Part shown: piece after piece, positions 47,901 through 57,700 of the stretch
How the letters are laid out: each line of letters begins with the position of its first letter
Position numbering within the stretch: the first letter of the stretch is position 1
Source of the DNA: Caulobacter soli
GTDB taxonomy: Bacteria > Pseudomonadota > Alphaproteobacteria > Caulobacterales > Caulobacteraceae
Reading direction: 5' to 3'
Assembly (NCBI RefSeq): GCF_011045195.1
Contig: NZ_CP049199.1
Span: 3,658,001 to 3,722,000 of the forward strand
DNA: 64,000 bases
Notes under the pieces: generated by a model
What the model was told of the DNA's origin: nothing
The model's input: the letters and a program-made list of their open reading frames with translations, nothing else
Databases searched by the model: none
Program-made: the position numbers and the translations under genes

Positions 47901-48494
47901 AACCAGCTTCATCAGCGGGCTGACCTCGTGACTGACCGACACCTGGGTGAAGCCGACCTCACGGGCGATCGCGGCCACTCGCGCCTCGTGGTCGGTGAAG
48001 CGGAAGCCGTGCAGCAGCACGATGGCCACGGCCCGCAAGCCCGCGTCGAAGGCGGCCTGCAGGTCGGCGCGCGCGGCGGCCTCATCCAGCGGACGCAAGA
48101 CGGAGCCCTCGACGCTGATCCGCTCATCGATCTCGACCACCCGGGTGTAGAGCGCCTCTGGCTTGACGATGTTGCGGTCGAACAGCTTGGGCCGGGCCTG
48201 GTAGCCGATGCGCAGGGCGTCAGCGTGGCCATGAGTGATCGCCAGGACTGTGGACTCGCCGGCCCGTTCGAGCAGGGCGTTGGTGGCCACCGTGGTGCCC
48301 ATCTTGACCGCGTCGATCGCGGCCTCGCCGTCGAGCAGGGCCCGCACGCCGGCCACGGCGGCGTCTTCGTATTGTTCGGGATTTTCGGAGAGCAGCTTGT
48401 GGGTCAGCAGGGCCCCGTCCGGACGTCGCGCGACGATGTCGGTGAACGTGCCGCCGCGGTCGATCCAGAACTCCCAGCCGCGCTGCGTCATCAA
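44910..48494 (-). CDS. Fused hydantoinase A/B (5-oxoprolinase type)
   Basis: The 1194-residue protein joins a HyuA-like ATPase half ([18 protein letters not shown] at the start; [16 protein letters not shown] near 280; GGGSI) with a HyuB-like half from about residue 690 ([72 protein letters not shown] at the end). This is the eukaryotic-style single-chain 5-oxoprolinase, which opens 5-oxoproline to glutamate using ATP. N-methylhydantoinase activity is the alternative. Confidence 0.93.
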   Translation of the reverse strand: MMTQRGWEFWIDRGGTFTDIVARRPDGALLTHKLLSENPEQYEDAAVAGVRALLDGEAAIDAVKMGTTVATNALLERAGESTVLAITHGHADALRIGYQARPKLFDRNIVKPEALYTRVVEIDERISVEGSVLRPLDEAAARADLQAAFDAGLRAVAIVLLHGFRFTDHEARVAAIAREVGFTQVSVSHEVSPLMKLVGRGDTTVVDAYLSPILRRYVDKVANALGRKTRLLFMQSNGGLTDAHAFRGKDAILSGPAGGVVGMAKTAAQAGFERVIGFDMGGTSTDVCHFAGEYERAYETVVAGVRMRAPMMNIHTVAAGGGSICSFDGARFRVGPASAGANPGPACYRRGGPLTVTDCNVMLGKLSPDFFPAVFGPNADQRLDRDIVVARFEAMADDILAATGKAMTPQEIAEGFVTIAVENMAKAVRQISIQRGYDVTKYVLACFGGAGGQHACLVADALGMTEVMIHPFAGVLSAYGMGLADLRTLREATVERPLADAAADLAVQVTALAGEAEAALWAQDVPLVRVETVASLLVKYAGTDTPLRVPLGDAGAVRERFEALHQRRFGFVSPASALVVEALAVEAIGHADAGAAPDLGLSAETIPESLATLPVRMAGAEHAAPVFDRAALPIGWEVPGPAIVREATGTTVIEPGWRATVDLHRNLIIDRVVPLAPRQAAGTKADPVMLEVFNNLFMAVAEEMGFALQNTAYSVNIKERLDFSCALFNRDGNLIANAPHMPVHLGSMGDSVRAIRDDRLHDGRGLKPGDVYMLNAPYNGGTHLPDVTVVMPVFDAAGVLTFYVAARGHQGDIGGVTPGSMPPSSRTVEEEGVLIENFLLVEGGRFLEAEVRALLASSKWPARNPDQNIGDLKAQVAACARGAESLTGLVAEFGQDVVEAYMAHVQDNAEEAVRRVLATLTDGDFAYELDDGSVVKVAITVDRAARKARVDFTGTSDQVPTNFNAPASICRAAALYVFRTLVDDEIPMNDGCLRPVELVIPEGSMLRPRYPAAVVAGNVETSQVVVDALYGALGVMAAAQGTMNNFTFGDARRQYYETICGGAGAGPNFDGADAVQTHMTNSRLTDPEVLESRYPVLVEAFSIRRGSGGAGAHHGGDGVVRKIGFREPMTATLLSNRRRVAPFGLAGGGEGKLGSARVERVDGSVQALGATDAIEVAAGDSIVIETPGGGGYGR

Positions 48495-48525
48495 GGTCCC
48501 TTTCGTACAGGACCCTTGTGGCGCT

Positions 48526-48558
48526 GAGGCCCGCCCGCATCAAGGGCGGGCGGGCCTC
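48526..48558 (-). terminator. Hairpin after the 25-residue protein gene
   Basis: GAGGCCCGCCC (48526-48536) pairs with GGGCGGGCCTC (48548-48558). No T run follows, so termination is only likely. Confidence 0.4.
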
Positions 48559-48565
48559 GCTCACG

Positions 48566-48643
48566 TCAAAGCACGTGGAACAGGTACAGCAGCAGGATGA
48601 TCGGCAGCGGGATGCCCAGCAGCCAGAGGAATGCGCCTTTCAT
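48566..48643 (-). CDS. 25-residue hydrophobic membrane protein
   Basis: The peptide MKGAFLWLLGIPLPIILLLYLF plus three residues is one transmembrane helix with a central Gly-Ile-Pro-Leu-Pro bend. AAGGAG lies seven bases before the ATG and overlaps the stop codon of the upstream membrane-protein gene (CTAAGGAG), so translation should be coupled. Similar tiny KG..W(L)IG(I)P(I)PI proteins are, from memory, widespread in alphaproteobacteria without known function. It is too short for ordinary gene finders. Confidence 0.72.
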   Translation of the reverse strand: MKGAFLWLLGIPLPIILLLYLFHVL

Positions 48644-48653
48644 GTCGTGCTCC

Positions 48654-49277
48654 TTAGACGTTGGTGGACACGACGCGGACGCGTCGGTGCCAAGCGGGGT
48701 GACGGGCGCCCAGGCGGCCGCCGGCGACGGCGCCGATCGCGCCCAGCAGCATGGTCGCCACGCCCCACCAGGCCAGGCTGGCGGTGACGTCGGCGGCCTG
48801 CTCGGCCGTCGCCTTGGCGTCGGCGGCGCTGATCTTGCCATCCGGACCGGAGGCGTCATCGGCCGCGGTCACGTAGGCGGTCGCCGCCGTATCGCCGCCA
48901 TGCAGGACACCGCCGACGCTGCTGCCGATACCGGCGAAAGCCAGCACGAAGGCCACGCCCCAGACGGCCAGGCCTTGGAACAGGCCCTTGTGATGGTCCG
49001 GATACTTGGCGGCGCGGGCGGCGATGAAGGCGCCGACCTGCAGGGCCACGGCGCTGGAGAACGCCAGCCACAGACCGCCGCCGAGCGTGAGCGCCTTGGC
49101 GTCACCGCTGTCCATGGTCCAGGGGTTGGCGACCGTCGCGCCGATGGCCAGGCCCAGCATGTTGAGCAAGGCCCCCAGCGCGATGGCCACCACCACCCCC
49201 GCGATCACCGCGCCCCATGAGATCAGCGGGTGCGCGTAAACGTCTTCGTGAAATTCCGATGGTGATAGGTCACTCAT
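48654..49277 (-). CDS. Membrane protein of unknown function (PhnA-like annotation group)
   Basis: The 207-residue protein has an N-terminal HPLISWGAVIAGVVVAIALGALLNMLG helix, two more helices near residues 75-120 and a fourth near 165-185, with a central Asp/Ala-rich loop. Similar proteins are sometimes annotated PhnA-like, but no phosphonate link is seen. The next gene (25 residues) starts ten bases after its stop. Confidence 0.75.
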   Translation of the reverse strand: MSDLSPSEFHEDVYAHPLISWGAVIAGVVVAIALGALLNMLGLAIGATVANPWTMDSGDAKALTLGGGLWLAFSSAVALQVGAFIAARAAKYPDHHKGLFQGLAVWGVAFVLAFAGIGSSVGGVLHGGDTAATAYVTAADDASGPDGKISAADAKATAEQAADVTASLAWWGVATMLLGAIGAVAGGRLGARHPAWHRRVRVVSTNV

Positions 49278-49334
49278 CTTCCCGTCCTCCCAATTCAGAT
49301 GCGGAAGAACGGGAAGAGAGCGGCTTCGGTTGCC

Positions 49335-49904
49335 TTAGCTCTTGAAGGCCTCGATCCCGGCCCAGACGCCCAGGCCCAGGAAGACCAGCGCCGCGCCCAT
49401 GCGGACGTACTTCAGCGGCACGATCTTGGTCACCGCCTCGCCGAAATAGACCGCCGGCACGTTGGCGGCCATCATGCCCAGGGTCGTGCCGGCCGCGACC
49501 AGCAGTACGTTGTGGAAGCGCGCGCCCAGGGCCACCGTGGCGATCTGGGTCTTGTCCCCCATCTCGACCAGGAAGAAGGCGATGGTCGTGGTCAGGAACA
49601 CGCCATAGCGTCCCTTACCGCCGGGCATGTCGTCGTCAGCCTTGTCGGGGATCAGGGCCCAGGCGGCCATGGCGATGAACGAGATGGCGATCGCCCAGCG
49701 GAACCAGGCGCCGTCCAGGAAGCGCGAAGCCTCCGAGCCGACCAGGGCGGCCAGGGCGTGGTTGGCCAGGGTGGCGACCAGGATGCCAAGGATGATCGGC
49801 ACGGGCTTCTTGAAGCGGGTGGCCAGGATGATAGCCAGCAGCTGGGTCTTGTCGCCGATCTCGGCGATGGCCACCACGAGGGCCGATACGAGCATGGATT
49901 CCAT
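49335..49904 (-). CDS. TMEM165/GDT1 family manganese exporter
   Basis: The 189-residue membrane protein has two copies of the family signature, ALVVAIAEIGDKTQLLAIILATRF near the start and AFFLVEMGDKTQIATVALGARF in the middle, each an ExGDKT motif in a helix. Bacterial members (MneA) export Mn2+. The start MESMLVS was chosen because the 226 bp before it hold a manganese riboswitch rather than coding sequence. It is expected to be induced by manganese. Confidence 0.95.
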   Translation of the reverse strand: MESMLVSALVVAIAEIGDKTQLLAIILATRFKKPVPIILGILVATLANHALAALVGSEASRFLDGAWFRWAIAISFIAMAAWALIPDKADDDMPGGKGRYGVFLTTTIAFFLVEMGDKTQIATVALGARFHNVLLVAAGTTLGMMAANVPAVYFGEAVTKIVPLKYVRMGAALVFLGLGVWAGIEAFKS

Positions 49905-49980
49905 TGGATAAAATACCGTCCGGGCCGAGCGCACGCCAATAGCATCGGAGACCCCGCCCAGCCCGGAACGGAAACCGACG

Positions 49981-50093
49981 CCATTGGTCTCGCCGCGGAA
50001 GCTGGTGGCTTCCTTCACCCGCGCCATGCCTCGAAAGGCAAGTGTGTTGACGACGGGCCCCGCTGATAGGCGCGGGCGGCTACTCCCCAAAGG
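49981..50093 (-). promoter_or_regulatory. yybP-ykoY manganese riboswitch
   Basis: On the minus strand the leader has the core GGGGAGTAG (50088-50080), then CGTCAACACAC (50053-50043 region), then GCGAGACC, in the order typical of this class. The outer P1 stem pairs CCTTTGG (50093-50087) with CCAATGG (49987-49981), six of seven positions. It sits 76 bases before the ATG of the Mn exporter, the class's best-known partner. Confidence 0.88.
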
Positions 50094-50142
50094 TGCGCGG
50101 TCAGTACCGATGTTGCCGGGCGGGGTCAACCTCGGTGCGGCC

Positions 50143-50880
50143 TTAGATCGCGGCGGGAGGATCGAAGCGCATGACCTGGATCGACACGCGAACCTTGCCG
50201 CCCGTGAAGGCGCCGCCGGCCGCCGTGATCACCACCGGGGTGTCGGCATAGTAGGCCGTCGGGCCGATCACCCCGACATTGCTGGCGTTCTTGGCCACGC
50301 CCAGCAACGCGCCGAACTTGGCCGCGTCGCCCGAGACGCCGCAGCTGTAGGAGGTCGCGCCGGTGATCGCGACACTGGTGCGGGTCGAGACGCCCAGCAC
50401 CACGGCGCGGTTGGGGATCGCCACCGTGGTGGCGACCGAGGCGCCCGACAGAGTCACCTCCTGCTCAAGGATCTCGAACCGAACCGTGGCGAGGAACGGC
50501 GAGCGAGCGGCCGTGAGGGCCTTGAAGGTCGAGGACAGCGGGGTCCAGTTGGCGCCGTCGTGGATCAGGGCCACACCCTCGTCGACGATCCAGGCCAGCC
50601 AGCCGGCCGACGGTGTCAGGGTCTCCCAGGCGCCGTCGATGTAGCGGGCCAGCAGGCCGGCGGCCTTGTCCAGCCACGCGGCGCCGGTCGCACCGCCGGG
50701 CAGGATGTGCATCGCTCCGTCGGCGGGCGACGCCGGCTGGGCGGCGATCGAACGGCTCTGGACCGCGAGCTGGACCAGGCCGTCCAGCCTGCCGAGGGCC
50801 TCGTTGACGGTAATGTGCTTCTGGGCCTGGCCGGCGGCTACGTAGGGCAGCGACAGGCGGGGCGTGGCGTCGTTGGACAT
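50143..50880 (-). CDS. DUF2793 domain protein
   Basis: The 245-residue protein begins MSNDATPRLSLPYVAAGQAQKHITVNEALGRLD, the DUF2793 N-terminal signature, and continues with WLAWIVDEGVALIHDGANW. The C-terminal half is beta-rich and variable. DUF2793 occurs in tail-associated proteins of alphaproteobacterial phages and gene-transfer agents. No other phage gene is nearby, so this is either a solitary remnant or an independent gene. Confidence 0.82.
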   Translation of the reverse strand: MSNDATPRLSLPYVAAGQAQKHITVNEALGRLDGLVQLAVQSRSIAAQPASPADGAMHILPGGATGAAWLDKAAGLLARYIDGAWETLTPSAGWLAWIVDEGVALIHDGANWTPLSSTFKALTAARSPFLATVRFEILEQEVTLSGASVATTVAIPNRAVVLGVSTRTSVAITGATSYSCGVSGDAAKFGALLGVAKNASNVGVIGPTAYYADTPVVITAAGGAFTGGKVRVSIQVMRFDPPAAI

Positions 50881-50970
50881 GGGAGCTCCTGGAGGGTTTC
50901 AACGCCTCCAGTGTCGCCCCGCCGCGAGTCCCGGAGGACCGACGACCGTCTATCCCCCGCCCGTCCCCGC

Positions 50971-51978
50971 CTACTGGGCCGCGAAAGCCAGGCGATTACC
51001 CGAAGTCAGCGCCGTCTTGGCCGCCAACTCGGCCTTGGCGTCCTCGTACTGTTCCGCGAACTTGGCGATCAGTTCGCCGGCCGTCAGCACGGCGTCGATG
51101 GCCCCGACGCCCTGGCCAGAGCCCCAGATGTCGCGCCAGGCCTTGGCGTCCTGGTTGCCGCCCGAGCCGAAGTTCATGGCCGACGGATCACTGACCGGCA
51201 GGTTCTCCGGATCCAGCCCCGCCCGGACGATCGACTGGCGCAGATAGTTGCCGTGCACGCCGGTGAAGAGGTTGGAATAGACGATGTCGTTGGCCGAAGC
51301 CTCGACGATGGTGTCCTTGTAGCCCTGGGGTGCGTTGGCTTCAGCCGTGGCGATGAAGGCCGAGCCGATATAGGCCAGGTCCGCGCCCATGGCCTGGGCG
51401 GCCAGGATCGAACGGCCCGAGGCGATCGAGCCCGACAGCGCCACCGGCCCGTCGAACCACTGGCGAATCTCCTGGACCAGGGCGAACGGCGACAGCGTGC
51501 CGGCGTGGCCACCGGCGCCGGCCGCGACCGGGATCAAGCCGTCGGCGCCTTTCTCGATGGCCTTGTGGGCGTGCTTGTCGTTGATCACGTCGTGCAGGGT
51601 GACGCCACCGTAGCTGTGGATCGCGCCGTTCAGGTCCTCGCGCGCGCCCAGCGAGGTGATCACCACGGGCACCTTGTACTTCACGCAGAGGGCGACATCC
51701 TCCTCGAGCCGGTTGTTGCTCTTGTGGACGATCTGGTTGACCGCGAACGGCGCCGACGGCGCGTCGGGATTGGCCTTGTCGTAGGCCGCCAGCTCCTCGG
51801 TGATCCGGGCCAGCCACTCGTCCAGCTGAGATATCGGCCGGGCGTTAAGCGCTGGAAACGAACCCACGACGCCGGCTTTGCACTGGGCGATGACCAGATC
51901 GGGATTACTGATGATGAACAATGGAGACGCGATGACAGGCAGGCGCAGGCGGTCGCGCAGGATCGGCGGCAAGGCCAT
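50971..51978 (-). CDS. Nitronate monooxygenase family protein
   Basis: The 335-residue FMN TIM-barrel protein opens LRLPVIASPLFIISNPDLVIAQCKAGVVGSFPAL and has GADGLIPVAAGAGGHAGTLSPF with the catalytic His region, SGSIASGRSILAAQAMGADLAYIGSAF and the phosphate-binding site. It oxidises nitroalkane anions such as propionate-3-nitronate. It diverges from mutA with a TetR-like operator between them. Confidence 0.9.
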   Translation of the reverse strand: MALPPILRDRLRLPVIASPLFIISNPDLVIAQCKAGVVGSFPALNARPISQLDEWLARITEELAAYDKANPDAPSAPFAVNQIVHKSNNRLEEDVALCVKYKVPVVITSLGAREDLNGAIHSYGGVTLHDVINDKHAHKAIEKGADGLIPVAAGAGGHAGTLSPFALVQEIRQWFDGPVALSGSIASGRSILAAQAMGADLAYIGSAFIATAEANAPQGYKDTIVEASANDIVYSNLFTGVHGNYLRQSIVRAGLDPENLPVSDPSAMNFGSGGNQDAKAWRDIWGSGQGVGAIDAVLTAGELIAKFAEQYEDAKAELAAKTALTSGNRLAFAAQ

Positions 51979-52037
51979 GAAGAACGTCTCCTTTGGTGCG
52001 ACCGCTCTGGGCCGCTCATGTTAACAGCGTTAGCTTA

Positions 52038-52047
52038 AACGGTCGTT
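52038..52047. promoter_or_regulatory. TetR-like palindrome between the nitronate monooxygenase and mutA genes
   Basis: AACG-GT-CGTT is typical of TetR/FadR-like operators in this group. It is 60-100 bp from both starts. The regulator is not in the window. Confidence 0.35.
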
Positions 52048-52138
52048 CGCACCCGGCGCAAGCGCTTGACCTACCATGAGGCTCGGGCGCAATTGCCGGC
52101 TAAAACAAGAAAATGCTGCAATGCAGGAGAGAGACGTC

Positions 52139-53608
52139 GTGACGCAGACGATCACGCCGCTGGCCCAGGATTTCGGTCCCCCGGACGCCTCCAAGTGGAT
52201 GGCCCTGGTCGAAAAGACCCTGAAGGGCCAGGCGTTCGACGACGCGCTCGTCACCAAGACCCCCGACGGAATCGCCATCAAGCCGCTGTACATGGCCGCC
52301 GACGGCGTGGTCGTGGCGCGCGACCTGCGAGCCCGTGACGCCGATCGCCCCTGGGACCTGCGCATGCGCTCCGCCCATCCCGATCCCCGCCAGACCGCCG
52401 CCGAGATCATGAAGGACCTGGAGGGCGGCGCGGCCTCGGTGCTGCTGGCCATCGACCCCACCGGCGCGAACGGCGTCGCCGTCGGCTCGGCCCAGGACCT
52501 GGCCCAGGCCTTGAACGGCGTGATGCTGGACCTGGCGCCCGTCGCCCTGGACGCCGGTTTCCTGGGCCCCAGGGCCGCCGACTGGCTGGGCGCCCTGGCC
52601 AAGTCCGCGCCCAATGCGCCGCTAGCCTTCCACATGGACCCGCTGACCGCCTTCGCCCAGACCGGCGCCAGCCCCGGACCGATCGAGGGCCACCTGATCT
52701 CGGCGGCGATGGTCGGCACGCGACTGGCCCAGACCTACGCCAAGGCCAGCCTGTTCCTGGCTACCGGCCGCGCCGCGCATGAGGCCGGCGGCTCCAATAC
52801 CGAGGAGCTGGCCGTGATGGCCGCCTGCGCCCTGGCCTACGCCAAGGCCCTGGTCCGCGCGGGCCTGCCGATGGACGAAGCCTTCTCGCGCATCACCCTG
52901 GGCGTTAGCCTCGACGCCGAATATTTCACGGGCGTGGCCAAGGTCCGCGCCGCTCGGGCCGTGTGGGCGCGGATCACCGACGCTTGCGGCGTCTCGGTCC
53001 CGGCCGTGATCGAGGCCCGAACCTCTCATCGCATGCTGACCCGGGCCGATGCCTGGACCAACCTGCTGCGGCTGACCAGCGCGGGCTTCGCCGGCGCCGT
53101 CGGCGGCGCCGACGCCATCGTGCTGGGGGCCTTCACCGACGCCATCGGCCTGCCCACCGCCTTTGGTCGCCGCCAGTCGCGCAACACCCAGCTGGTGCTG
53201 ATGGAAGAGAGCAATCTGGGCCGAGTCGCCGATCCGGCCGGCGGGTCCTGGTACCTGGACAGCCTGACCGACCAGCTGGCCCGCGCCGCCTGGGGCGGCT
53301 TCCAGGCCATCGAGGCGGCCGGCGGGATCATCAAGGCGCTGGAAAGCGGCCTGGTCTCCGACATCGTCGGCGCCACCCGCGCGGCGCAGGAAGCCGCATA
53401 CGCCGACAAGACCCGCAAGATCCTGGGCGTCACCGTCTTCCCCAACGCCGACGACAAGCCGATCGAGGTGGCGACGCCCGTCGTCGCCGAGTTCGCCGTC
53501 GATCCGCCCAGCGACCGCGTGCCGGGGCCCGACTCGCACTGCCCAGCCCTGACCCCTATCCGTTTCGCCGCCGCCTTCGAGGGGGCCCCAATGGGAGAAC
53601 GCGCATGA
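52139..53608 (+). CDS. mutA: Methylmalonyl-CoA mutase small subunit
   Basis: A 489-residue partner of the catalytic mutase subunit. It has the TIM-barrel half ([61 protein letters not shown]) but the C-terminal B12-binding-like domain of the longer MutA proteins is missing; the chain ends in [17 protein letters not shown] at 52139 has AGGAGAG at a good distance; an ATG 18 bp upstream lacks a clear site. Its stop overlaps the start of the large subunit (ATGA). Confidence 0.88.
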   Translation: MTQTITPLAQDFGPPDASKWMALVEKTLKGQAFDDALVTKTPDGIAIKPLYMAADGVVVARDLRARDADRPWDLRMRSAHPDPRQTAAEIMKDLEGGAASVLLAIDPTGANGVAVGSAQDLAQALNGVMLDLAPVALDAGFLGPRAADWLGALAKSAPNAPLAFHMDPLTAFAQTGASPGPIEGHLISAAMVGTRLAQTYAKASLFLATGRAAHEAGGSNTEELAVMAACALAYAKALVRAGLPMDEAFSRITLGVSLDAEYFTGVAKVRAARAVWARITDACGVSVPAVIEARTSHRMLTRADAWTNLLRLTSAGFAGAVGGADAIVLGAFTDAIGLPTAFGRRQSRNTQLVLMEESNLGRVADPAGGSWYLDSLTDQLARAAWGGFQAIEAAGGIIKALESGLVSDIVGATRAAQEAAYADKTRKILGVTVFPNADDKPIEVATPVVAEFAVDPPSDRVPGPDSHCPALTPIRFAAAFEGAPMGERA

Positions 53609-55758
53609 GCAAGTTCCCCGACTTCAAGGACATCGCGTTCGAAGCCGCCGCCACCGTCGCCGCGCCGGAAGGCGCGGTGTGGTCCACGCCCGAAGGCGTC
53701 GACGTCGCCCCGGCCTTCACCGCCGACGACACCGCGCAGCTCGACTTCACCGACGGCTATCCCGGCCTCGCGCCTTATCTGCGCGGCCCCTATCCGACCA
53801 TGTACGTGACCAATCCGTGGACGGTGCGGCAGTACGCAGGCTTCTCGACCGCCGAGGACTCCAACGCCTTCTACCGCCGCAACCTCGCGGCCGGTCAGAT
53901 GGGCCTGTCGGTGGCCTTCGACCTGGCCACTCACCGGGGCTACGACAGCGACCACGAGCGGGTGAAGGGCGACGTCGGCATGGCCGGCGTGGCCATCGAC
54001 TCGATCCTCGACATGCGCACCCTGTTCAGCGGCATCCCGCTCGACAAGATGAGCGTGTCGATGACCATGAACGGCGCGGTGCTGCCGATCCTGGCGCTCT
54101 ACATCGTCGCCGCCGAGGAACAGGGCGTCACGCCCGACAAGCTGTCGGGGACCATCCAGAACGACATTCTCAAGGAGTTCATGGTCCGCAACACCTACAT
54201 CTATCCGCCCGGTCCCTCGATGCGGATCATCGCGGACATCTTCTCGTTCACCGCCCAGAAGATGCCGAAGTTCAACTCGATCTCGATCAGCGGCTACCAC
54301 ATGCAGGAGGCCGGGGCCTCGGCCGACCTGGAACTGGCCTACACCCTGGCCGACGGCATCGAATATGGCCGGGCCGGCGTCGCGGCGGGCATGAGCATCG
54401 ACGTCTTCGCCCCGCGTCTGTCGTTCTTCTGGGCGATCGGCATGAACTACTTCATGGAAGTGGCCAAGATGCGCGCCGCCCGCCTGCTGTGGGCCCGGCT
54501 GATGAAGCGCGAGTTCGATCCCAAGGACGACCGCAGCCTCTCCCTGCGCACCCACAGCCAGACTTCGGGCTGGTCGCTGGCGGCGCAGGACGTGTTCAAC
54601 AACGTCTCGCGCACCTGTGTCGAGGCCATGGCGGCCGTCAACGGCCAGACCCAGAGCCTGCACACCAACGCCTTGGACGAGGCCCTGGCCCTGCCCACCG
54701 ACTTCTCGGCCCGGATCGCCCGCAACACCCAGCTGTTCCTGCAGATGGAAAGCGGCACCACCCGCGTCGCCGATCCGTGGGGCGGTTCCTACTATGTCGA
54801 GCGCCTGACCCACGACCTGGCGGTCAAGGCCCTGGCCCACATCGAGGAGGTCGAGGCGGCCGGCGGCATGGCCAAGGCCATCGAGCAGGGCATCCCCAAG
54901 CTGCGCATCGAGGAAGCCGCCGCCAAGACCCAGGCCCGCATCGACGCCAATCGCCAGAGCGTGGTCGGCGTCAACCGCTACAAGCCCGAGGTCGTCGACG
55001 AGATCCCGATGCTGAAGGTCGACAATTCGTCGGTCCGCACCCAGCAGCTGGAAAAGCTGGCGCGCCTGAAGGCCGAGCGCGATCCGGCCCAGACGGCCGC
55101 GGCGCTGAAGGCCCTGGAGGACGGCGCGCGCGGCGACGGCAACCTGCTGGCCCTGGCCGTCGACGCCGCCCGCGCCAAGGCCACGGTCGGCGAGATCAGC
55201 CTGGCCATGGAGAACGTCTTCGGCCGCCACCGCGCCACGATCCAGTCGATCCAGGGGGTCTACATGAAGGAAGCCGGCAACGACCCCGCCGCCGCCCGGG
55301 CCAAGGCCATGGTCGAGGCCTTCGAGCAAGCCGACGGCCGCCGTCCCCGCATCCTGGTCGCCAAGATGGGCCAGGACGGCCACGACCGGGGCCAGAAGGT
55401 GATCGCCACCGCCTTCGCCGACCTGGGCTTCGACGTCGACATCGGTCCGCTGTTCCAGACCCCGGCCGAGGCCGCCAAGCAGGCGGTCGAGAACGACGTC
55501 CACATCGTCGGCGCCAGCTCCCTGGCGGCCGGTCACCTGACGTTGGCTCCTGAACTCAAGGCCGAGCTGGCCAAGCAGGGGCGCGGCGACATCATGATGG
55601 TGGTCGGCGGCGTGATCCCGCCCCAGGACTTCCAGGCCCTGCGCGACGCCGGCGCCGCCGCCATCTTCCCGCCCGGCACGGTGATCGCCGAAGCGGTGAT
55701 CGAGCTGCTGGAAAAGCTGAACAAGCAACTGGGCTACACCCAGGGCGAAGCGGCGTAG
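53605..55758 (+). CDS. scpA: Methylmalonyl-CoA mutase large subunit
   Basis: This 717-residue adenosylcobalamin enzyme turns (R)-methylmalonyl-CoA into succinyl-CoA. The barrel carries [32 protein letters not shown] and [12 protein letters not shown]; the C-terminal B12 domain shows the DxHxxG lower-ligand motif in [11 protein letters not shown] and GGVIPPQDF. MeaB is encoded 3.4 kb downstream. It takes up the propionyl-CoA made by MmsA at 17.3 kb (after carboxylation, not encoded here). Confidence 0.97.
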   Translation: MSKFPDFKDIAFEAAATVAAPEGAVWSTPEGVDVAPAFTADDTAQLDFTDGYPGLAPYLRGPYPTMYVTNPWTVRQYAGFSTAEDSNAFYRRNLAAGQMGLSVAFDLATHRGYDSDHERVKGDVGMAGVAIDSILDMRTLFSGIPLDKMSVSMTMNGAVLPILALYIVAAEEQGVTPDKLSGTIQNDILKEFMVRNTYIYPPGPSMRIIADIFSFTAQKMPKFNSISISGYHMQEAGASADLELAYTLADGIEYGRAGVAAGMSIDVFAPRLSFFWAIGMNYFMEVAKMRAARLLWARLMKREFDPKDDRSLSLRTHSQTSGWSLAAQDVFNNVSRTCVEAMAAVNGQTQSLHTNALDEALALPTDFSARIARNTQLFLQMESGTTRVADPWGGSYYVERLTHDLAVKALAHIEEVEAAGGMAKAIEQGIPKLRIEEAAAKTQARIDANRQSVVGVNRYKPEVVDEIPMLKVDNSSVRTQQLEKLARLKAERDPAQTAAALKALEDGARGDGNLLALAVDAARAKATVGEISLAMENVFGRHRATIQSIQGVYMKEAGNDPAAARAKAMVEAFEQADGRRPRILVAKMGQDGHDRGQKVIATAFADLGFDVDIGPLFQTPAEAAKQAVENDVHIVGASSLAAGHLTLAPELKAELAKQGRGDIMMVVGGVIPPQDFQALRDAGAAAIFPPGTVIAEAVIELLEKLNKQLGYTQGEAA

Positions 55759-55791
55759 TCCGTCGGAGCGGCCCGAGCCGCCCCGACGGAC
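55758..55791. terminator. Bidirectional terminator hairpin after the mutase genes
   Basis: A 15-bp stem (GTCCGTCGGAGCGGC with GCCGCCCCGACGGAC, one mismatch) with a CCGA loop lies between the convergent mutase and unknown genes. Confidence 0.6.
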
Positions 55792-55798
55792 ATGCGCG

Positions 55799-56203
55799 CT
55801 ACGCGATGACGGTGAAGTTGTAGCTACCCACCGCCAGGCCGTTCACCAGGACCGTCAGCACCGCCGGACCCAGGATCGGATCACCGCCCCAATAGGGCAC
55901 GCCGAACGGCGTCGTCACGCTGCCGGCGTAGGGGCTGGGGAAAGCGAACCGCTGGCTCTGGCCGACCAGCGGCGAGCCCGGCTTGAACGACACGATGAAC
56001 TCCAGCGTGCTGATCGGTGAGCTGTTGCTCAGATGCAGCCAGTAGAGGTTGTTGGCCGCGGTCGTGCTCTGCTTGACCTGATTGACCGCCCCGCCGGAAG
56101 CCGTCTGCGAGATATAGACCGACGAGGCCGCGGCCGTGACGTGCGCGGCCAGGGCCTTGGGCTCGGGATGAGCGAGGCCGTTGATATGACTGATGCTCGA
56201 CAT
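55799..56203 (-). CDS. Protein of unknown function
   Basis: A 134-residue soluble protein starting MSSISHINGLAHPEPKALAAH. AAGGGA lies seven bases before the ATG, better placed than the ATG two codons upstream. The body is beta-rich (STLEFIVSFKPGSPL, FAFPSPYAGSVTTPF, AVLTVLVNGLAVGSYNFTV) with many Gly/Ser/Pro. There is no signal peptide. I do not recognise a family. Its promoter is 35-60 bp of AT-richer sequence. Confidence 0.65.
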   Translation of the reverse strand: MSSISHINGLAHPEPKALAAHVTAAASSVYISQTASGGAVNQVKQSTTAANNLYWLHLSNSSPISTLEFIVSFKPGSPLVGQSQRFAFPSPYAGSVTTPFGVPYWGGDPILGPAVLTVLVNGLAVGSYNFTVIA

Positions 56204-56414
56204 GGTCATTTCCCTTGATTGAGTTTTCCAAAAACACACGCAATACGAGTATTAGCGCGCCGCGCCGCCCAGGAGTCGATCGACACTTTCTGGTGGAGCT
56301 GTGATGTTTACTATACCTTTGAGGGTGTTCGTATGCGTGTGCGCCGAAGAGGTGAGTCCAGATCGAGGCGTATTGCGGGTGAGGACATGAGGGGCTCCGA
56401 AGCCATCCAATACC

Positions 56415-56530
56415 CAGCATCCCGGCGAAGGCCGGGACCCAAGCTGACTCTCCAGCAGGGGCTGTGCGGTTCGATCGGCTGTGACCTTTCCCGACGCTCG
56501 GCTTGGATCCCGGCCTTCGCCGGGATGTTG
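56415..56530. repeat. REP-type inverted pair, copy 3
   Basis: CCCGGCGAAGGCCGGGACCC near 56421 and its inverse near 56500-56525 flank about 70 bp. It borders the end of 600-bp repeat B, as copy 2 borders repeat A. Confidence 0.8.
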
Positions 56531-56545
56531 GATTTAAGGGGGAGA

Positions 56546-57144
56546 TGGCGCGCGTCGGCGCGCTTCCGCCGGAATGACCCGGCGGGTTGGGGAGGCGGCG
56601 GAACGTCCGGGGCGCGCCCGGTGTAGAATTTTTGCAGAAGACCGTTTCGACACGTCACGGGTGCTCCGCGCGGCGCGTTTTCCAGAAGCCTTGGGATCGC
56701 GGATTTTTAACCCGCTCCGATGGAGGCCCCCGGCGGGCGGAGGGGCGACGTACCACGTCCGGACCGCATGGGCGATTTCAGCCCATGCCTGCCGCGTTTC
56801 ACCGTTCGGTTCCGCGAGGGTGTTCCCGCCGTCCCGGTCCGGACCGCCCGAGGCCCCATCCAGGACCCCCACGTTCCGCGGACCGACCCGATGGGCCCGC
56901 GCAACCGGCCGACGGACGCTTCCCGCTCGACCGCCCCCGCCGCACGTCGAGGTCGCCGGCCGGACGTCCTCCCCTGCGACAGGGCGAGGACTAGGATGCG
57001 GGGGTTTTGAGCGCCGAGGACAAGATTGGGTCGAGAAAGTTTAGAGTGCTGATTGTATTGGGTTCTGATCCGAATGAGCCAAGGATAGACCGAGCTCCGT
57101 CCCCCTTTTTGATCCCTCTCCCATGGGGAGAGGGTTCAAAAAAG
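56546..57144 (-). repeat. 600-bp non-coding repeat, copy B (inverted relative to copy A)
   Basis: Near-identical reverse complement of 34719-35318. Differences include single-base indels (near 56891-56901 and 56833) that exclude a shared reading frame. Two stems change in a compensatory way: GCC/GGC in A is ACC/GGT here, and CTTTCTTGA/TCAAGAAAG in A is CTTTTTGA/TCAAAAAAG here. The region 56204-57253 otherwise holds only REP copy 3 and about 110 bp before the next gene. Confidence 0.85.
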
Positions 57145-57253
57145 CCGCTTAGGAACACGACAAACCTGCACTGAAACCCAACACGGCGCGCGCCATCGAT
57201 TGCACGCCGGCCACGCCTGATGCGGATCGCCACCCACCGCATCGGGACCCGCC

Positions 57254-57700
57254 ATGCTTCGCCCCAGCTCCAAGCAAACCACGCTTCCGCGAGCGTTCCG
57301 CGCGATCGTCTTCGCCTTCGTGTTTCCACCGTTCGTCTTCACGCTCATCCCAGGCGCCACGAACGGCTGGACCACGCTCACGCAGGCGCCGGGGACGTTT
57401 TTCATGCTGGTTGTCGTCAGCGTACTTTTCGGGTGGCCGCCCGTCATATTCGGCGGCCTGGCCTGGATGCTGCTGCAGCGCCTGGGACGACACCATGTCT
57501 GGTGCGCGATGCTGGTCGGCGCGGCCGCCGGAGGCCTGTTAGGCGAATTCCTGGCCTGGATCAGCGATGATCGCGCCGGCGACCCAGCGATGTTCATTCT
57601 GGCGGTCGTAGGCGCGGCGACCGGCCTGGGCGTCTGGGTGGTCGCCTATGGCGGACGGGAGCGCCCGCCCGTTGTCACCCGCCCGCCCCTGGCGCTCTAG
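57254..57700 (+). CDS. Membrane protein of unknown function
   Basis: A 148-residue protein with about four hydrophobic segments (IVFAFVFPPFVFTLIPG, FFMLVVVSVLFGWPPVIFGGLAW, MLVGAAAGGLLGEFLAW, MFILAVVGAATGLGVWVVAY). No family is recognised. Its TAG overlaps the TAG of the convergent DUF4112 gene in a shared CTAG. The start ATG lacks a strong ribosome site, so it could begin a little downstream. Confidence 0.6.
   Translation: MLRPSSKQTTLPRAFRAIVFAFVFPPFVFTLIPGATNGWTTLTQAPGTFFMLVVVSVLFGWPPVIFGGLAWMLLQRLGRHHVWCAMLVGAAAGGLLGEFLAWISDDRAGDPAMFILAVVGAATGLGVWVVAYGGRERPPVVTRPPLAL

Noticed and set aside
52121..52138. ATG start for mutA
   Set aside because: No ribosome site before it, whereas AGGAGAG within this stretch serves GTG at 52139; kept as an alternative.
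56587..56994. 135-codon frame inside 600-bp repeat B
   Set aside because: Copy A has indels that break it, and the residues are low-complexity Pro/Arg/Gly, so the repeat is not coding.
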